From Bolinopsis microptera (taxonomy: Eukaryota > Ctenophora > Tentaculata > Lobata > Bolinopsidae), in NCBI RefSeq assembly GCF_026151205.1, contig NC_087073.1:7089001-7153000 (forward strand): a DNA stretch of 64,000 bases, given 5' to 3'. Positions 1 through 11,562 of this stretch are shown here, piece after piece. Both the position numbers and the translations under genes were made by a program. Each line of letters opens with the position of its first letter. The first letter of the stretch is position 1. The notes under the pieces were generated by a model. That model did no database searches. It was not told where the DNA came from and saw only the letters and a list, made by a program, of their open reading frames with translations.

Positions 1-1350
1 ATGACTTACTCTTAATTATGACTGTTTACTATTACATTGATTAGTACTATTACATTAATTACTACTTTTACATTGATCACTACTATAATTATATTGATTA
101 CCTTCGTATCATTTTACACTCTTTCTGCACATATTTTTAAAGATTTGCAGACAGAGTAAAAACGAAATTTACTTAACCAGTTTACATCAAATACGTGGAA
201 CTACATAAATATTAATGTCGTATGTTGCACAAAACAGCCCTGCAAGCTTATTGTGTCCGTCTAGTGAATATAGATAATTCGGACCTCGCAACGAAAAATC
301 GCCTATCCGTATGTTTTTCAGCTTGTTGATATGGTCACGTCTCTAAACATTTTCTGGTTTAACATCTCGGAGGACTTCCTCAACGGCTATTTCTGACAAA
401 TATCATATTTATTAATGTTTTAGTTCGTACTAATCCTCCATTTAATTATCCAGAAATATTCAAAGGGAAGACCATCGAGTTGTTACTGTTATTATTCTGT
501 TGTGTTAAAGATTTGCTTGCGCAAGTTAACAATAATTATCTAATAGTTTTCAACTTTAGCTTAGTATGGCTGCAACGGCTCTGTAACCAAGGGAATCATT
601 GCTTTCCGTCAATATCAGCTCTACGTATCCTCTAAGGTTCACTTTGTCCGCTTATCTGGTCTTTTCGATTCCGAAATGTTTAAGCATTCTAAAAGAAAAT
701 CTGATAAAACTAAAAGGTAACAACTATTTACATCAAGGCTGGGGCTGACTGTGAGTGTAACCTAGATAATAGCACCTAGAGAGCATTTTCAAGATAATAA
801 TTAAGGTTACTAAACAGTCAAACCATAGTTAAATTATTTCATCGATCACTGTTGTGTGTAAGATTTTGAGTAATTAACAGTATCGAAACTTATTTACAAG
901 GAAAAAAGAGAATACGGAGCCACTTTCTGGTGGTATTATCTTCTCGTTCAAATAATAAAATTTATATTCAATTTATACTCAATTTATAAAATCTTATCCT
1001 GGGATCATATGGCAATTTTTCTGAACATCTTTTTAAAGATTTGCAGACAAACGAAGAATGGTCCTTTTCTTCCCTTGCCCCGTGGCTGTGTCATGTTGTT
1101 TAGCAACAAAAAAAACGTGTGTAAATCATCTTCAGCTAAGACCATCAAGAGCCGATGTTGAAGCTCTTGTATGCATCTGGCTTACTCCCCCTTACATGCG
1201 GAAGAGTCACTTTCAGCTCTTCTAATTATACTGATAATTATATTGATTACCTTCGTATCTATCATTTGACACTCTTTCTGAACTTACTTAACCAGTTCAC
1301 ATTAAATACTTGCAGTGGAACTACGGAGTCACACCTGAGATGGAGACAGT
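1..1350. repeat. Diverged internally duplicated AT-rich block, no gene seen
   Basis: Stretches around 80-205 and 1225-1325 share recognisable words (ATTGATTACCTTCGTATC, then ACACTCTTTCTG and ACTTAACCAGTT). The word TTTTTAAAGATTTGCAGACA recurs near 130 and 1030. The first 60 bases return at about 16876-16935. This looks like an old repeat with several decayed copies. I see no convincing coding region. Confidence 0.5.
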
Positions 1351-1551
1351 GAATTCCTGTTTAATCTTCAGTAAAGTTCGTATATTTCGGATATTTGGCA
1401 GTCTTACAAAACCAGATTTTAAGATATTATCAATCAATACAACCTGCAATACTGTTATCTTTCTGTTAGCGTGTAAGCATGGTGTACCTTTCTTTTAACA
1501 GCCTGGTCATGGTCAGGATGTTGTATCTTCATCAGAATGAAAGAAACACTT

Positions 1552-1626
1552 TTAAAAGTTGTAAAATACAAATAATTGTAATGCATTTGCATTACTTTAC
1601 AATTATTTGTATTTTACAACTTTTAA
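1552..1626. repeat. Perfect 30-bp inverted repeat (hairpin)
   Basis: Bases 1552-1581 are the exact reverse complement of 1597-1626, with a 15-base loop. Both arms are AT-rich. It may be the core of a small palindromic MITE. No flanking duplication is evident. Confidence 0.9.
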
Positions 1627-1647
1627 TCATTTTAATATATATTGTCT

Positions 1648-1881
1648 TTAAAGGAAAATCTCACTCTTTTTAATGAATGATAATAATTTAAAGGATTTTA
1701 TCTTGAAAAGGTCATTAATTGTAACAACTGGAAATCCAGTGTTCAGTGAATGAAGCTCTAGAATGAGTGGTAACAGCACTTGCTGTTTGAAGTCAACATC
1801 ATTTGCCTTGTTCTTCAAAAATAACAGAGGACACAGGATTGCTTTGCGACGTACATATTCAGGCATTTCATTGACAATCAC
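1648..1881 (-). CDS. Putative exon of unidentified gene
   Basis: On the minus strand a good acceptor (tgctccag) at 1882-1884 opens a 77-residue frame beginning VIVNEMPEYVRRKAI. The amino-acid make-up is protein-like: mixed charged and hydrophobic residues, with a hydrophobic stretch around LLPLILEL. I do not recognise the family. The 3' end of the exon is uncertain because no clear GT donor precedes the stop. It could be an exon of a host gene or of a transposon. Confidence 0.3.
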   Translation of the reverse strand: MIVNEMPEYVRRKAILCPLLFLKNKANDVDFKQQVLLPLILELHSLNTGFPVVTINDLFKIKSFKLLSFIKKSEIFL

Positions 1882-2163
1882 CTGGAGCAATTAAGATAAG
1901 GTTCGTATTTGTGGCTTACATATAATATTAGATATTTTGATTAGAAGTTAATAAACCCATGATTGTGTATAATCATGATGGTACAAATACCCCCTAAATT
2001 ACCCTTAAATAACCTGGAGTGGATACAATGAATTGCTGGCGGATTTTGAGGTTTCTACTCCATCTATGTTGATACTAAGGGTCAGCAAATTGTACTTAGA
2101 ATCGAACTTTTCTGCACCATCCATAGATTTTAGTTCCTGGTACCTGGGATAAACTATTAAGAT

Positions 2164-2550
2164 TCATTTTTCTGAAATCCCGAAATCCAAAGTTAGCGCT
2201 TCGTAGCGTGATATGAGAAATGGGCAAATTTTGCGAAACAAATGCACGTTTTCTTCTGGTTCTAAATGGCATCTAGAACAGATATCTGAATGTGTCTTCT
2301 TTATCTTAAATAAAAATGAGTACAGAGGGGCTCTATTTGATAGAATGTTGGCAAGTTTATGGAGATCTGCTGTTGTCATTTTCGTTAGGTTGGATGATGA
2401 TTCAATCTTGTGGAGGGAGACTACTAGCTTCTGTAGTTTATTGGTGGAAGGTGATGCTTCGAATGATGCTTTACTTTGGGCGAAAGACCAACTTTTGATT
2501 TTGGTTTTGAAGATGGAGTACGGAACGGGGGACAGGAAGGGGACGTAGGT
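2164..2550 (-). pseudogene. LINE C-terminal fragment with zf-RVT-like zinc motif
   Basis: The minus-strand frame is open across the whole interval. It contains a leucine/lysine-rich stretch followed by ICSRCHLEPEENVHLF, the C-x2-C...H pattern of the zinc-binding tail found after the reverse transcriptase/RNase H of some non-LTR retrotransposons (zf-RVT type). No reverse transcriptase motifs are present, so this is a short truncated piece. Assignment rests on the Cys/His pattern alone. Confidence 0.5.
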
Positions 2551-3919
2551 GGAGGCTGGGAGGGGAGGGGGGATTAAAGGAGGCGCTCAATCTTGGGAGC
2601 GTGATCGAGGAAGAACCCTTAAGCCCTTAGATCATGGCCTCATGGGCGCCTGGGCAAACTCGGCCCATGGCTTCCAACAACCATATCGTTACAAAAGATG
2701 GTAACCGATTGTAGGGTTGAGGAATGCGTCTTAAAGCCAGCCAATCAGCGAATATTTCCCTGGTGCGAGAACATTGAACGCTAGAACATTACTTGATTAA
2801 ACGACTCGTAAATTGATAACGAAGTTTACATTAGTTTAGTTTACTGACTACACAAAATCGGATGTATTGAGTTTTGAAAATATTTATAATAAAAAATATT
2901 AATTCTCTACTTAAACAATTTCTATTATCTCTCAGAAAAAGATGCTCTTGATGGAGTAAAAGAAGCTGTCCCTATTTTGCAGCTTCTTATTTTTAGTATA
3001 AAATAGTTTACCCTCTGATGGCGCAATATGGACTCCCTCTCCGTAAGAGTCATTCTACATTCGCACTCTTTCATTGATTGTGTGGTTAATCTTGTCCCGC
3101 AATCAACCTGCTTCAAATGTACCTTCACATTCCATCTTCTAGTCGATGTGAAGGAACATTTTGGGCCTTGAAATTCTTTCCCTCTGTTTAATTTAATAGG
3201 AACCAGCAAGCTAATATCAGTTCTTTCAGATGTCACCTGAGATCTATCTCTAAAAAACTGATCTGCATATAAATTGTCTGATTAATGATCAGATCAGTCA
3301 ACTTGATCGATACTCTATGGATGTTTATCTTTCGACTGAATGGTTTTACTGCACTCATCGATTGCCACAAATTCACCTAGTTTCCAGCATTCCTCAGCAA
3401 TTGTATTTTAATATTGACGGTTAGTCTGCTTTTATCAGGAATGCGTTGATCAACTTTCTCCTGGGAAATCTCTCACAAACTTGTTGAACCACACTCCGGC
3501 CGATAACACCATATTGGCCTCATCCATGCTTAGTGTGGGCCGATAAAACAAACCTGGCCTCAAGTATACTCTATGCATACTTGTCGGTGGCAGTATTCTC
3601 CATTCTTGTGGCACAAATTTCCTTGCACACTTTTTGGGGGACGTGTACGTAACACGCAGACATTAAGTTTGTAAGCGTTTTAATTTTGATCAACACGCGG
3701 TCGGCCGCGCACCCGCGCAAATTGATGATCACACGGTGGAAAATATTGGCCATTTCGCAAATCAGAAGTACTTGAGACCAGAATTGCCGGATAATCGCGC
3801 TGCAAATTTCCCAAACTTTTCCAAAATATCACTTGAAATCATGGCCAACTGTCAACAAAACTCGGCAAATATTAACAGGACAATACCAACTTCCACATAT
3901 ACCACTGTGAAGTAATATA
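2551..3919. other. No gene recognised
   Basis: Open frames here are short and of biased composition, and I see no splice-supported exon. A GC-richer patch at 2560-2720 follows the LINE tail fragment. Confidence 0.4.
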
Positions 3920-4530
3920 CCTTACAAGACATATTTATGTGGATCATAATTCTGGGGATCGGAATTATGGGGGGACGAAAATATGGGGATTTTTTTCAGA
4001 AATCCCCAAATTTCGTACCCCAAATTAAATTTTCGCATTTTCACGCTAAATTATTTCAGAGAAATCAAAATCAGTTTTTGATGGAATTTTTTTAAATCGT
4101 GAAAAACTAAATTAATTAAAAATCATTCTCTTCTTTAAATCGTCTTCATCGTCGTCTCTTTCACCTTGAGTCTGCTCACCGGTGTAGTCCCAGGTGTATG
4201 CCTCCCTCAACAGGGGTTTGAGCTTGTCAATTAAGTCTCCCCTACTCTTGAATGTGAGACTAAGTTTGACTTCTAACCCTCCAGAGGGTATCGGCGATTT
4301 TTATACTAAGTAACTTTCTATTTACCTGAGAAATGCGTATCCTTGTCTCACAAAACACGTAAAACAACTTATTTGACAAATTCACCTCAAATTAGCCCTA
4401 TTTAAGCCAATTACATACAAATTAATGTGTGGGATTTTGGAATGGCGGCCACAATTTTGGTAGTACGAAAATATGGGGATTTTTTCCAAAAATCCCCAAA
4501 TTTCGTACCATATAAATATGTCTTGTAAGG
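3920..4530. mobile_element. TA-flanked DNA element, about 611 bp, with inverted ends
   Basis: The left end CCTTACAAGACATATTTAT at 3920 is matched inverted at the right end (…ATAAATATGTCTTGTAAGG, to 4530). Both are bordered by TA, as expected for an element that duplicates TA (Tc1/mariner-like or a MITE). Just inside each end sits a second shared motif, an imperfect palindrome around ATGGGGATTTTTT/AAATCCCCAAATTTCGTA. The interior carries a short minus-strand reading frame. Superfamily is inferred only from the TA target. Confidence 0.6.
4112..4290 (-). CDS. Small C-terminal coding segment inside the TA element
   Basis: The minus strand reads about 58 residues from GGLEVKLSLTFKSRGDLIDK through an acidic stretch (GERDDDEDDLKK) to a TAA at 4112-4114. 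The frame is protein-like and ends cleanly, so it is probably the last exon of a gene. A possible splice acceptor lies just upstream. I do not recognise the family. Its position between the terminal repeats suggests it was carried by that element, but a captured host exon is equally possible. Confidence 0.4.
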
Positions 4531-4778
4531 TAGACATAGTTGATAAGTTGATAACACGATCCTCCAAATAATATGAGCCAACATAATTTTTATTTAACAC
4601 TCACTCGACAAATTCTGTCCAGCGACTGATATCGATGGTGTTGCTACATCTATGCACTTTGCCAATCGTCCAGCCTCACACATTATACATAAGTCTGAAA
4701 TGTAAATGTGTGTTGAGGCAGATAATTGTAAAACGTTAAAAAGTGAATTATTAAATAAGTAGCTTAGAAGCAGTTAGT

Positions 4779-5021
4779 CTATTTTAGATAACCAGCGAAA
4801 CCACAATTTGTGTAGAACATCAAATATGAAGTGACAAGTGTCCACAAACCTGTGCAGCTCTCTTGCTTGTGGGTTTCGGTACGATAACTGTTAAGACTCA
4901 TCACACATTGTAATATGGAGTTTACAAAGCACGTGTTTCCAGTGTTCTTTAGACCAGGCGGTCTAGTCGAAATCTGGTAAGGGTGTTTCATGAGATGAAT
5001 GGATACGTTATTATCTTCCAT
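4779..5021 (-). pseudogene. Ubiquitin-specific protease N-terminal (Cys-box) exon fragment
   Basis: The minus-strand frame from ATG at 5021 has RPPGLKNTGNTCFVNSILQC at residues 21-40. This matches the Cys box of the USP/UCH family (GLxNxGNTCxxNSxLQ), and the catalytic Cys would be C32. Downstream residues lose the family pattern, so the exon probably ends soon after LQC. No His box is visible nearby on this strand. It may be the first exon of a real USP gene whose other exons lie elsewhere, or a decayed fragment. The Cys-box match itself is clear. Confidence 0.6.
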
Positions 5022-6331
5022 AAGTTTGTTTAATGGTACATGCGTCGAAGAGTATATTAGAAATAAGAAAGCTTAACGGAGCGTAAAGATTTTTACATTA
5101 TTAGCACATGCTAACACTTCTATAAAATCTTGCTTATGAATATAGACGACTGTCTAAGAATATGGCTGCTTAGATATAAAGCAATATATTAAATGGATCA
5201 TTCGAGCATGCGTTGGGAATACCAAAGAATAGGAAACTTTATTTCAGCGGCTAATTGTAGACCAAAAGATGCTTCAGCGCTACAACTATATACAATGATA
5301 CCGTATCTTCAGTGTACTTCAGTTATTAATTTATCGGATCTGTATAGCACATTGGTAGCAACTCCCACTACCAAGTTACTAAAGGATTCGATCCATCTCT
5401 TTGCACGTTTCAACCAATCCCAGCAGCAACTTACACTGCCGAGAAGGTATCAGTGCTTAGTTGGGGTAAAATCCAATGGGGAGTTCTGAAAAGCAAGAAA
5501 CCCGTGTTATCACTTAAAGGTAGAGGGGAGTACCACCATCTGGAGTGGCCATATTGATTTATTGATATATGAAGGTATCGAACACGTCTATGAGGAAGAA
5601 TATGATAAGGAAATAACATTAAAATCAACTATAATATTAATAACATATTAATCATTAACCTGTCTCATATTCAAGGGGGAACCGAACAATTGTTTGCAGG
5701 TCTGACATGACCGGCTTCCCTATTCGTCTGGATATTAATTCAATATTATGATATTATTACTATAACATTAACAATATATTATGTAAAAGGTTAAAAATAA
5801 TTCAGATTAGGTTAAAAACCTAGGAGCATAGGAGATATATATTACATTATGTAGCAAGAAAACTGTCGATAAAACAGACAGGATGAAACGTCTTACTTCT
5901 GATCGGCGTGAAGGAGTTTGACCCCAGTTGGAACGTGCAACAGAAAGTTGAACCAAATTTCGCTGCCGACTATCAATGATTAGTTGAGGTGTGAATGGCA
6001 TGGTATGCTAACTAATGATTGGTGCATGACGGTTAATGTTTTATGATTATTTATGATTGATTATTCATCGAATAATAAGTACCCTCTGAATACCAACATT
6101 ACATTTTTATGTAAAGAAAATTTCGATGCAATGAAGAAACGACCAAAGTTCTAGTTAAATCATGTTAACTGTTAAGTTAAGTTCTAGTTAAATTATGTTA
6201 AGTGCTTATTTAAAATCCTTATACAAATCAATTGATATATTTTTTAAGGTTTTTCGAATCAATAATTATACTTTTAACCAATTAATTTCACGAAAGGCAG
6301 ATCAAATTTTACATTTTATAAAGATATATAC
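5022..6331. other. No gene recognised
   Basis: AT-rich sequence with short open frames only. The words AAGTTCTAGTTAAAT(C/T)ATGTTAA recur near 6150 and 6182. Nothing here is supported by splice sites or domain motifs. Confidence 0.4.
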
Positions 6332-6516
6332 CTTGAAAATCACGTCCATGTTTCGCTGATGGTCAGGAGCCTCTGTGTACACAAACATAGCGTGGGCATA
6401 GGAGCTGTTGCAATTAGGTTGATTTAGGACATTGATCGCAACTTTTGTCGACTTCATGTCTGCATCGATAAAAATTTTTGTGTAAATCTTTTTATCGCTC
6501 CCGATTTGTAACTGTC
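6332..6516 (-). CDS. Putative internal exon, unidentified protein
   Basis: On the minus strand an acceptor (atgttgcag) is followed by an open frame reading GQLQIGSDKKIYTKIFIDAD, then a stretch with VAINVLNQPNCNSSYAHAMF and ending DVIFK. A GTATAT donor follows at 6331. The alternation of hydrophobic and polar residues and the N-x-S site suggest an extracellular beta-rich domain. That is inference, as I do not recognise the family. It may belong to the same gene as the coding-like stretch at 6650-6880. Confidence 0.4.
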
Positions 6517-6649
6517 CTGCAACATTAACTGCCGATTTTGGTCAGCTGATAAAAACTTAATTCATAAACAAGACAACCTCTATCCTAATGTTACTACTAT
6601 GACGAACAGAAATAGAGAAAACTTAATCACCTTCTCATTTTTGGGTCTT

Positions 6650-6880
6650 ATCTCTAATCCTAAAGGCTTTGACACCTTTCAGACAACAAACATTTAGTCA
6701 TGTGACTGCCCTGGAAATATAACCGAGAGTACAGCCAAAACGGATCACCAGGGAGCCGGTTATGTGGCTCACCAGCAGTTCCTACTGGGTCATTTTCGTA
6801 AGTGCCATAATACAGGATGGCATTTTTGTCTCTGTAGCTCTGGCTACCGACCTCTGCTGCTAAAATCGCTTTAGGATGTG
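6650..6880 (-). CDS. Coding-like segment, unidentified
   Basis: A minus-strand frame opens after a ttttagcag acceptor-like site near 6880. It reads EVGSQSYRDKNAILYYGTYE and then a Gly/Pro-rich run (GTAGEPHNRLPGDPFWLY). Another frame just upstream (6880-6960) is also open (ALFTEVASQVVQASIPE). The two may be separate exons. No family is recognised and boundaries are approximate. Confidence 0.3.
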
Positions 6881-7373
6881 ATAGATGGGAAGTTTAGGCA
6901 TACTCTCTGGTATGGAAGCTTGAACTACCTGTGAGGCGACTTCTGTGAACAGTGCTTTACTGTAAAATTTTTATAGGAACCCTCCCCTAGTTCGAGACCA
7001 TTATCGGGGACAAAGATCAACCAATTTGATCAAATGGGGGCGGAGACTGTTCGAGTATCGTTCAGAGTAACTGGTGGTTGTAGTAAAATATCAAAATGTT
7101 GATCAGGTGGAAGCTGAGGGCTAAAAAACATGTAGTCCCATTTTTTATTCATCACCCGTTATAAGACTCTTCAACTGCTTTTATCTCTTTCTCTGATTCT
7201 AATTTGATATCAAATTGCTTCAGCATAGGTCGCAGATTGTTACGAACATTGGATGTCCCCGTGTTCGCTGGAAAGTTTATCAATATGAGAATCTGCCTTA
7301 CTCATGATATGTTAGTTCGGTATTCATATCTATGTTTTATATCAACAGTTAGAATTTAAACTCAAGCACTCAC

Positions 7374-7752
7374 ACTCTGCTTTGAACATGGCAACATGAA
7401 GAGCGTCAATCGGTTCTATACTCTTTACTCCAGTAGAGGCACTGATGTATTGACGTTCTTCTTTTGATAACGAATTTATCTCAGCTGTTCTTATTCGTTT
7501 CGTTACCATATCGATCTCATGTTCGGGACATTTCGAACAACTTGATTCAGCCTGCAAACAGTGCATCCATTATTTATTTCACCACCATCACCATTTCTGG
7601 TTGATCAATAAGCAATCTGGTCTGCACATTATTACAGATTAAAAATAACCTGATAACACTATTTAGGATAGATACCAGATGCTCCTTTGTGGTACGTTCA
7701 GTTCTTTTCTCACCATTGCAGACAACGCAAGGGCACTGTTTCATGATACGAT
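7374..7752 (-). CDS. Two spliced exons of an unidentified Cys-containing protein
   Basis: Minus-strand exon 7752-7676 lies between an acceptor (cattttag) and a GTATCT donor. It encodes MKQCPCVVCNGEKRTERTTK. Exon 7551-7374 lies between tgtttgcag and GTGAGT and encodes AESSCSKCPEHEIDMVTKRI, continuing to about KAE. The phases join exactly (both phase 0 at this junction). The C-x-C-x2-C ... HL pattern resembles zinc-ribbon-like N-termini seen in several transposase-type genes of invertebrates. No catalytic domain is visible. It could be a transposon gene or a host gene. Confidence 0.45.
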
Positions 7753-8139
7753 CTAAAATATGAATTTTACTTGAATTTGATTACCGTGCCTCTAAGTTTC
7801 ATGCAACAAGAGTTAAGTAACTTCCGAAGACAAATGAAAATACTTTTTTGGAATCATTCGCTAGTGTACGATAATTACAGAAATACATCAATACACCACC
7901 CACCCCAAGCCGCGTGGAGGCTGATAGACCGTTTGGGGCTTTGACAGATAAATACATTGCAGTTCAGGGAAATTAGATGTTAATATGTTGTAAAATTCAG
8001 TTCTGATTATCAATGAGCGTGAAAACTGCCTGCAAGTTCTGGGTATTTATCTGTCACTTTTTACATTACACTATACATTAAATACATTACACATTAGATC
8101 ATACATTATACATTATACATCGATTCATAGTTACAAGTT

Positions 8140-8238
8140 CAGTGAAAAGTTTAGTTGAAAGTTTAATTACAAGTTTAGTTAAAAGTTTAGTTGAAAGTTT
8201 AATTGAAAGTTTAATTACAAGTTTAGTTGAAAGTTTAA
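8140..8238. repeat. Short tandem repeat of AGTTGAAAGTTTA-like units
   Basis: Units reading (A)AAGTTTAGTTG/AAAGTTTAATTAC repeat about nine times and run straight into the TTAA that borders the palindrome at 8239. Confidence 0.7.
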
Positions 8239-9600
8239 GGGGGGGGGGGGGGCCAATGGATATTTTTTTGTGAAACTTGATTTCGAGATAGCAGTTGACC
8301 AACAAACTAAGACCAGTGACCGAACTTTTGAGGGGGTCCCGGACCCCAACCGCCAAACGGTGCGCGCAGGGCAGCCACGCCCATATTTGGTCCAAATTAG
8401 GCCCAATTTAGCCAAATACCCTGAACATGCCCAAATCCAAGATTTATAGTGCTCTACTTGTAGCTAGTAGTCTCCTGAACTCGTATATGAAATTTCATCA
8501 AGATTGGACGAAAAATGACTGAGTTATGAGCCAAAAACCATATGCCCATATTTGGGCATACGGAGTAAATTTGGTAGATTTCGTCCCATAAATTGGTCAA
8601 TTATCAATATTTTTGAATGAAACTTACTTTATATGAAAGGTAAGCCTAAACTACATATTATCTGTAAGTTATAGCTTTATATCTGTTTAAATGTGGATAC
8701 TAAGGCGAAAAAACCACAAAAAATGAACTAAACTGCCCATATCTCGGTTCGCGATATTCGCGGAATTGATCTCATTAAAATTGTAACAACTCAATTAGTT
8801 TTCAAAATTTTTGCATGAAATTTTCGGAATCGACTCGAAATCGCATTTCCACCTTATTTTAAATACGGATTTTTGATTTAGGCCTCCAAAAAAATTTGGC
8901 GGCCAAATTCCAAAATTATCTCACAAAAATTCAGAATTTGGCCGCCAAATTTTTTTGGAGGCCTAAATCAAAAATCCGTATTTAAAATAAGGTGGAAATG
9001 CGATTTCGAGTCGATTCCGAAAATTTCATGCAAAAATTTTGAAAACTGATTGAGTTGTTACAATTTTAATGAGATCAATTCCGCAAATATCGCGAACCGA
9101 GATATGGGCAATTTAGTTCATTTTTTGTGGTTTTTTCGCCTTAGTATCCACATTTAAACAGATATAAAGCTATAACTTACAGATAATATGTAGTTTAGGC
9201 TTACCTTTCATATAAAGTAAGTTTCATTCAAAAATATTGATATTTGACCAATTTATGGGACGAAATCTACCAAATTTGGTGCGTATGCCCAAATATGGGC
9301 ATATGGTTTTTGGCTCATAACTCAGTCATTTTTTGTCCAATCTTGATGAAATTTCATATACGAGTTCAGGAGACCACTAGCTACAAGTAGAGCACCATAA
9401 ATCTTGGATTTGGGCATGTTCAGGGTATTTGGCTAAATTGGGCCTAATTTGGACCAAATATGGGCGTGGCTGCCATGCGCGCACCGTTTGGCGGTTGGGG
9501 TCCGGGACCCCCTCAAAAGTTCGGTCACTGGTCTTAGTTTGTTGGTCAATTGCTATCTCGAAGTCAAGTTTCACAAAAAAATACCCATTGGCCCCCCCCC
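8239..9600. mobile_element. Foldback element: near-perfect 1.36 kb palindrome flanked by TTAA
   Basis: The left arm (8239 to about 8905) reads back as its reverse complement in the right arm (about 8935-9600), with only a few dozen central bases unpaired. The outer ends are runs of G (14 bases) on the left and C (9 bases) on the right. Each is bordered by TTAA (8235-8238 and 9601-9604). A further arm in the same orientation as the left arm begins at 63620, again directly after TTAA plus a G run, so this is a mobile family. Apparent open frames in the arms mirror each other and do not look like genes. TTAA preference recalls piggyBac, but the terminal bases (GGG rather than CCC) do not fit. 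Confidence 0.88.
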
Positions 9601-9648
9601 TTAATTGCAAAATGATGATGAATCTTCTCAGAGAACACAATAAATCTA

Positions 9649-10896
9649 TCTAAAATCTTTGAAACTGAAAGTTTTCTTGGCTGATTCTCTAGCCCTTTTC
9701 TGGGCCGCCTGTCTCACCCGGCTCTCAATAATGGATTCGGGTCCAAAACAATCGCTCGAACTGAAAGTGAAAATCAGTTGTTAATGATAGCAGAAAGTGT
9801 GCATTGCGCTCTTGTTAATCATCATTCTTACTTGCTCAAACATCTAGAAACAAAACGCAAAAAGTTTCTTATAATGACTTCTCACCTTGAGGCGTACGAG
9901 GCTTGTGAGGCGACTCTCGACCTCGGTGACGGTCTGACCTCGAGAGTCGGGAGGGCCGAGGAGCTAGCAAACTCCCACTGTGGTGTAAATATCACTGCCG
10001 TACTGAAATAAAGTTACAAATCAAGATTTAACTGTCGGGTGAATTCTTCCCAATGAGTATGAAAAGAGATGAGAAAACAATATTGGAACATGTAGAAATA
10101 TTATCAATCAGTCTTACCTCCTTCCCCTCCTTTCAGCCACTTGGGACTGAACTCGTGAGCTCAGCCTGACGCAACTCTACTTGGTGCCTCATTGAGGCGG
10201 TCTCGCAATCCTAATTAGAAGTTGGTGGATGTAGTCATCACAATTATGAGGAAAATACGTGGCAGTTAGAATAAGTATAATACCAAATATGTGGTGGTAA
10301 TTGAGAAACGAGACCTCACCTTACAAGACAGAGCGTGTATGGGATCCGTTTGGGTCCCTGAGCTGGTGCTCTGCTGCGGCTCCTGATCCAGCTTTCTTCT
10401 CTTCAGCCGGTGTTTCTCGTCGGCTGCGTATTTTTTCATCCACAGCCGCACCTCCCGGCATTGTGCTTGGGTAACAGCACTCTCTGCAATATTTTGTCTT
10501 ATGGGCAGTTTCTCAAGTCACCGAATCAAGCTCAAATATAACGTATTGACTTGGTAGATTACCATACATTAATTTGACCTACAAAATTAATCAAGTGTGT
10601 TAGAGCCAAACTCATTATGTAATTTCTTACCCTCGATATAGCAGAACTTGGCGATGGCCTGCCTGATCCCTGTCTCCTTCAGCCCGGGGTACCGTGCTCG
10701 AAAGTGTCTGAAATTATGATTCAATAAAATCGGATTGAATTAGTGATTATTAGTTTCTCAACGGATAAAATCTTTTTATTAAAGTGTTGTTCAAAATGAA
10801 ATTTTTTGATGATATGCTATGTTTGAATATTCATAATTGAGGTAAGATAACTCACTGCCAGCATTTCCCCCTGATCTCATTTGAGACAAACGCCAT
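9649..10896 (-). CDS. Six-exon gene model, basic/coiled protein of unknown function
   Basis: Six minus-strand exons have consensus splice sites: 10896-10856 (ATG start, GTGAGT donor), 10707-10631, 10483-10320, 10210-10118, 10002-9886 and 9757-9649 (TAG stop). Exons 1-4 join in frame: MAFVSNEIRGKCWQ, then HFRARYPGLKETGIRQAIAK, then a Lys/Arg-rich segment (WMKKYAADEKHRLKRRKLDQ), then DCETASMRHQVELRQAELT. Exons 5 and 6 also join in frame and end with RVRQAAQKRARESAKKTFSF. Between the two halves the frame shifts inside exon 4 (93 bp), so this copy carries one indel or the sequence has an error. The rich Arg/Lys content suggests a nucleic-acid-binding or coiled protein, but no family is recognised. 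The palindrome at 8239-9600 begins 48 bases past the stop. Confidence 0.5.
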
Positions 10897-11562
10897 CTTA
10901 GGACTCGAGTAGAGTGAGAACTCCTCAGACAACATGAAGTACATTCCACATATTTTAGGTTTGATCTTAAATTCTGTAACGATACACCGCGAAATACTAC
11001 ATCTCCCTTTTTTACCTCAATACCGTTACAAACATGCGTCTATTCCTGCTGTAACAGCCAACAAGCATGTCAAGTATCTGCCAAATTTATGTTTGTTCAT
11101 CGTGTTTGTATTAAGACACGTATAATTCCTCATTAAATAATAAATATCTTCACCATACCAGCTCTTGCAGACTTGTGTCCTCCAATACTCGAGCAGTGCT
11201 ACTCCACCAAGCCTCTTCCTGTTCTACATTCTCCCACTTTCCTTGAACGAGGTTCATTTATCAACCTCTGCAAGACTCAAGAAGTACAACAATAATCTTA
11301 TATTATAATTATATCATTTTGCTTTCATTTTACTTTGATAAGATATTGTCGTGCTTTCAGTTCGTACATTTTTACAACTCTGTCCTCGTCGTTTCGATAG
11401 TGGTTTGTCGTGTGAAGTGATGTGATGTCCAGGCTTTTCTGGAGCTTTCGAACTGGCCAGACTGTATCCTTTTTTAATCTCTTTGATTGTACAAATTACA
11501 AATTATTGAGTATTTATCATCAAATAAAATCAAATAAGGAGAATATAAAATATTAAAAACTT

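Noticed and set aside
8239-9600. Assigning the foldback element to piggyBac because of TTAA
   Set aside because: Its outermost bases are G runs, not the CCC start of piggyBac ends, and no transposase is present.
8239-9653. Mirror ORFs in the palindrome arms as a gene pair
   Set aside because: They are the same sequence read twice from an inverted repeat and have no family resemblance.
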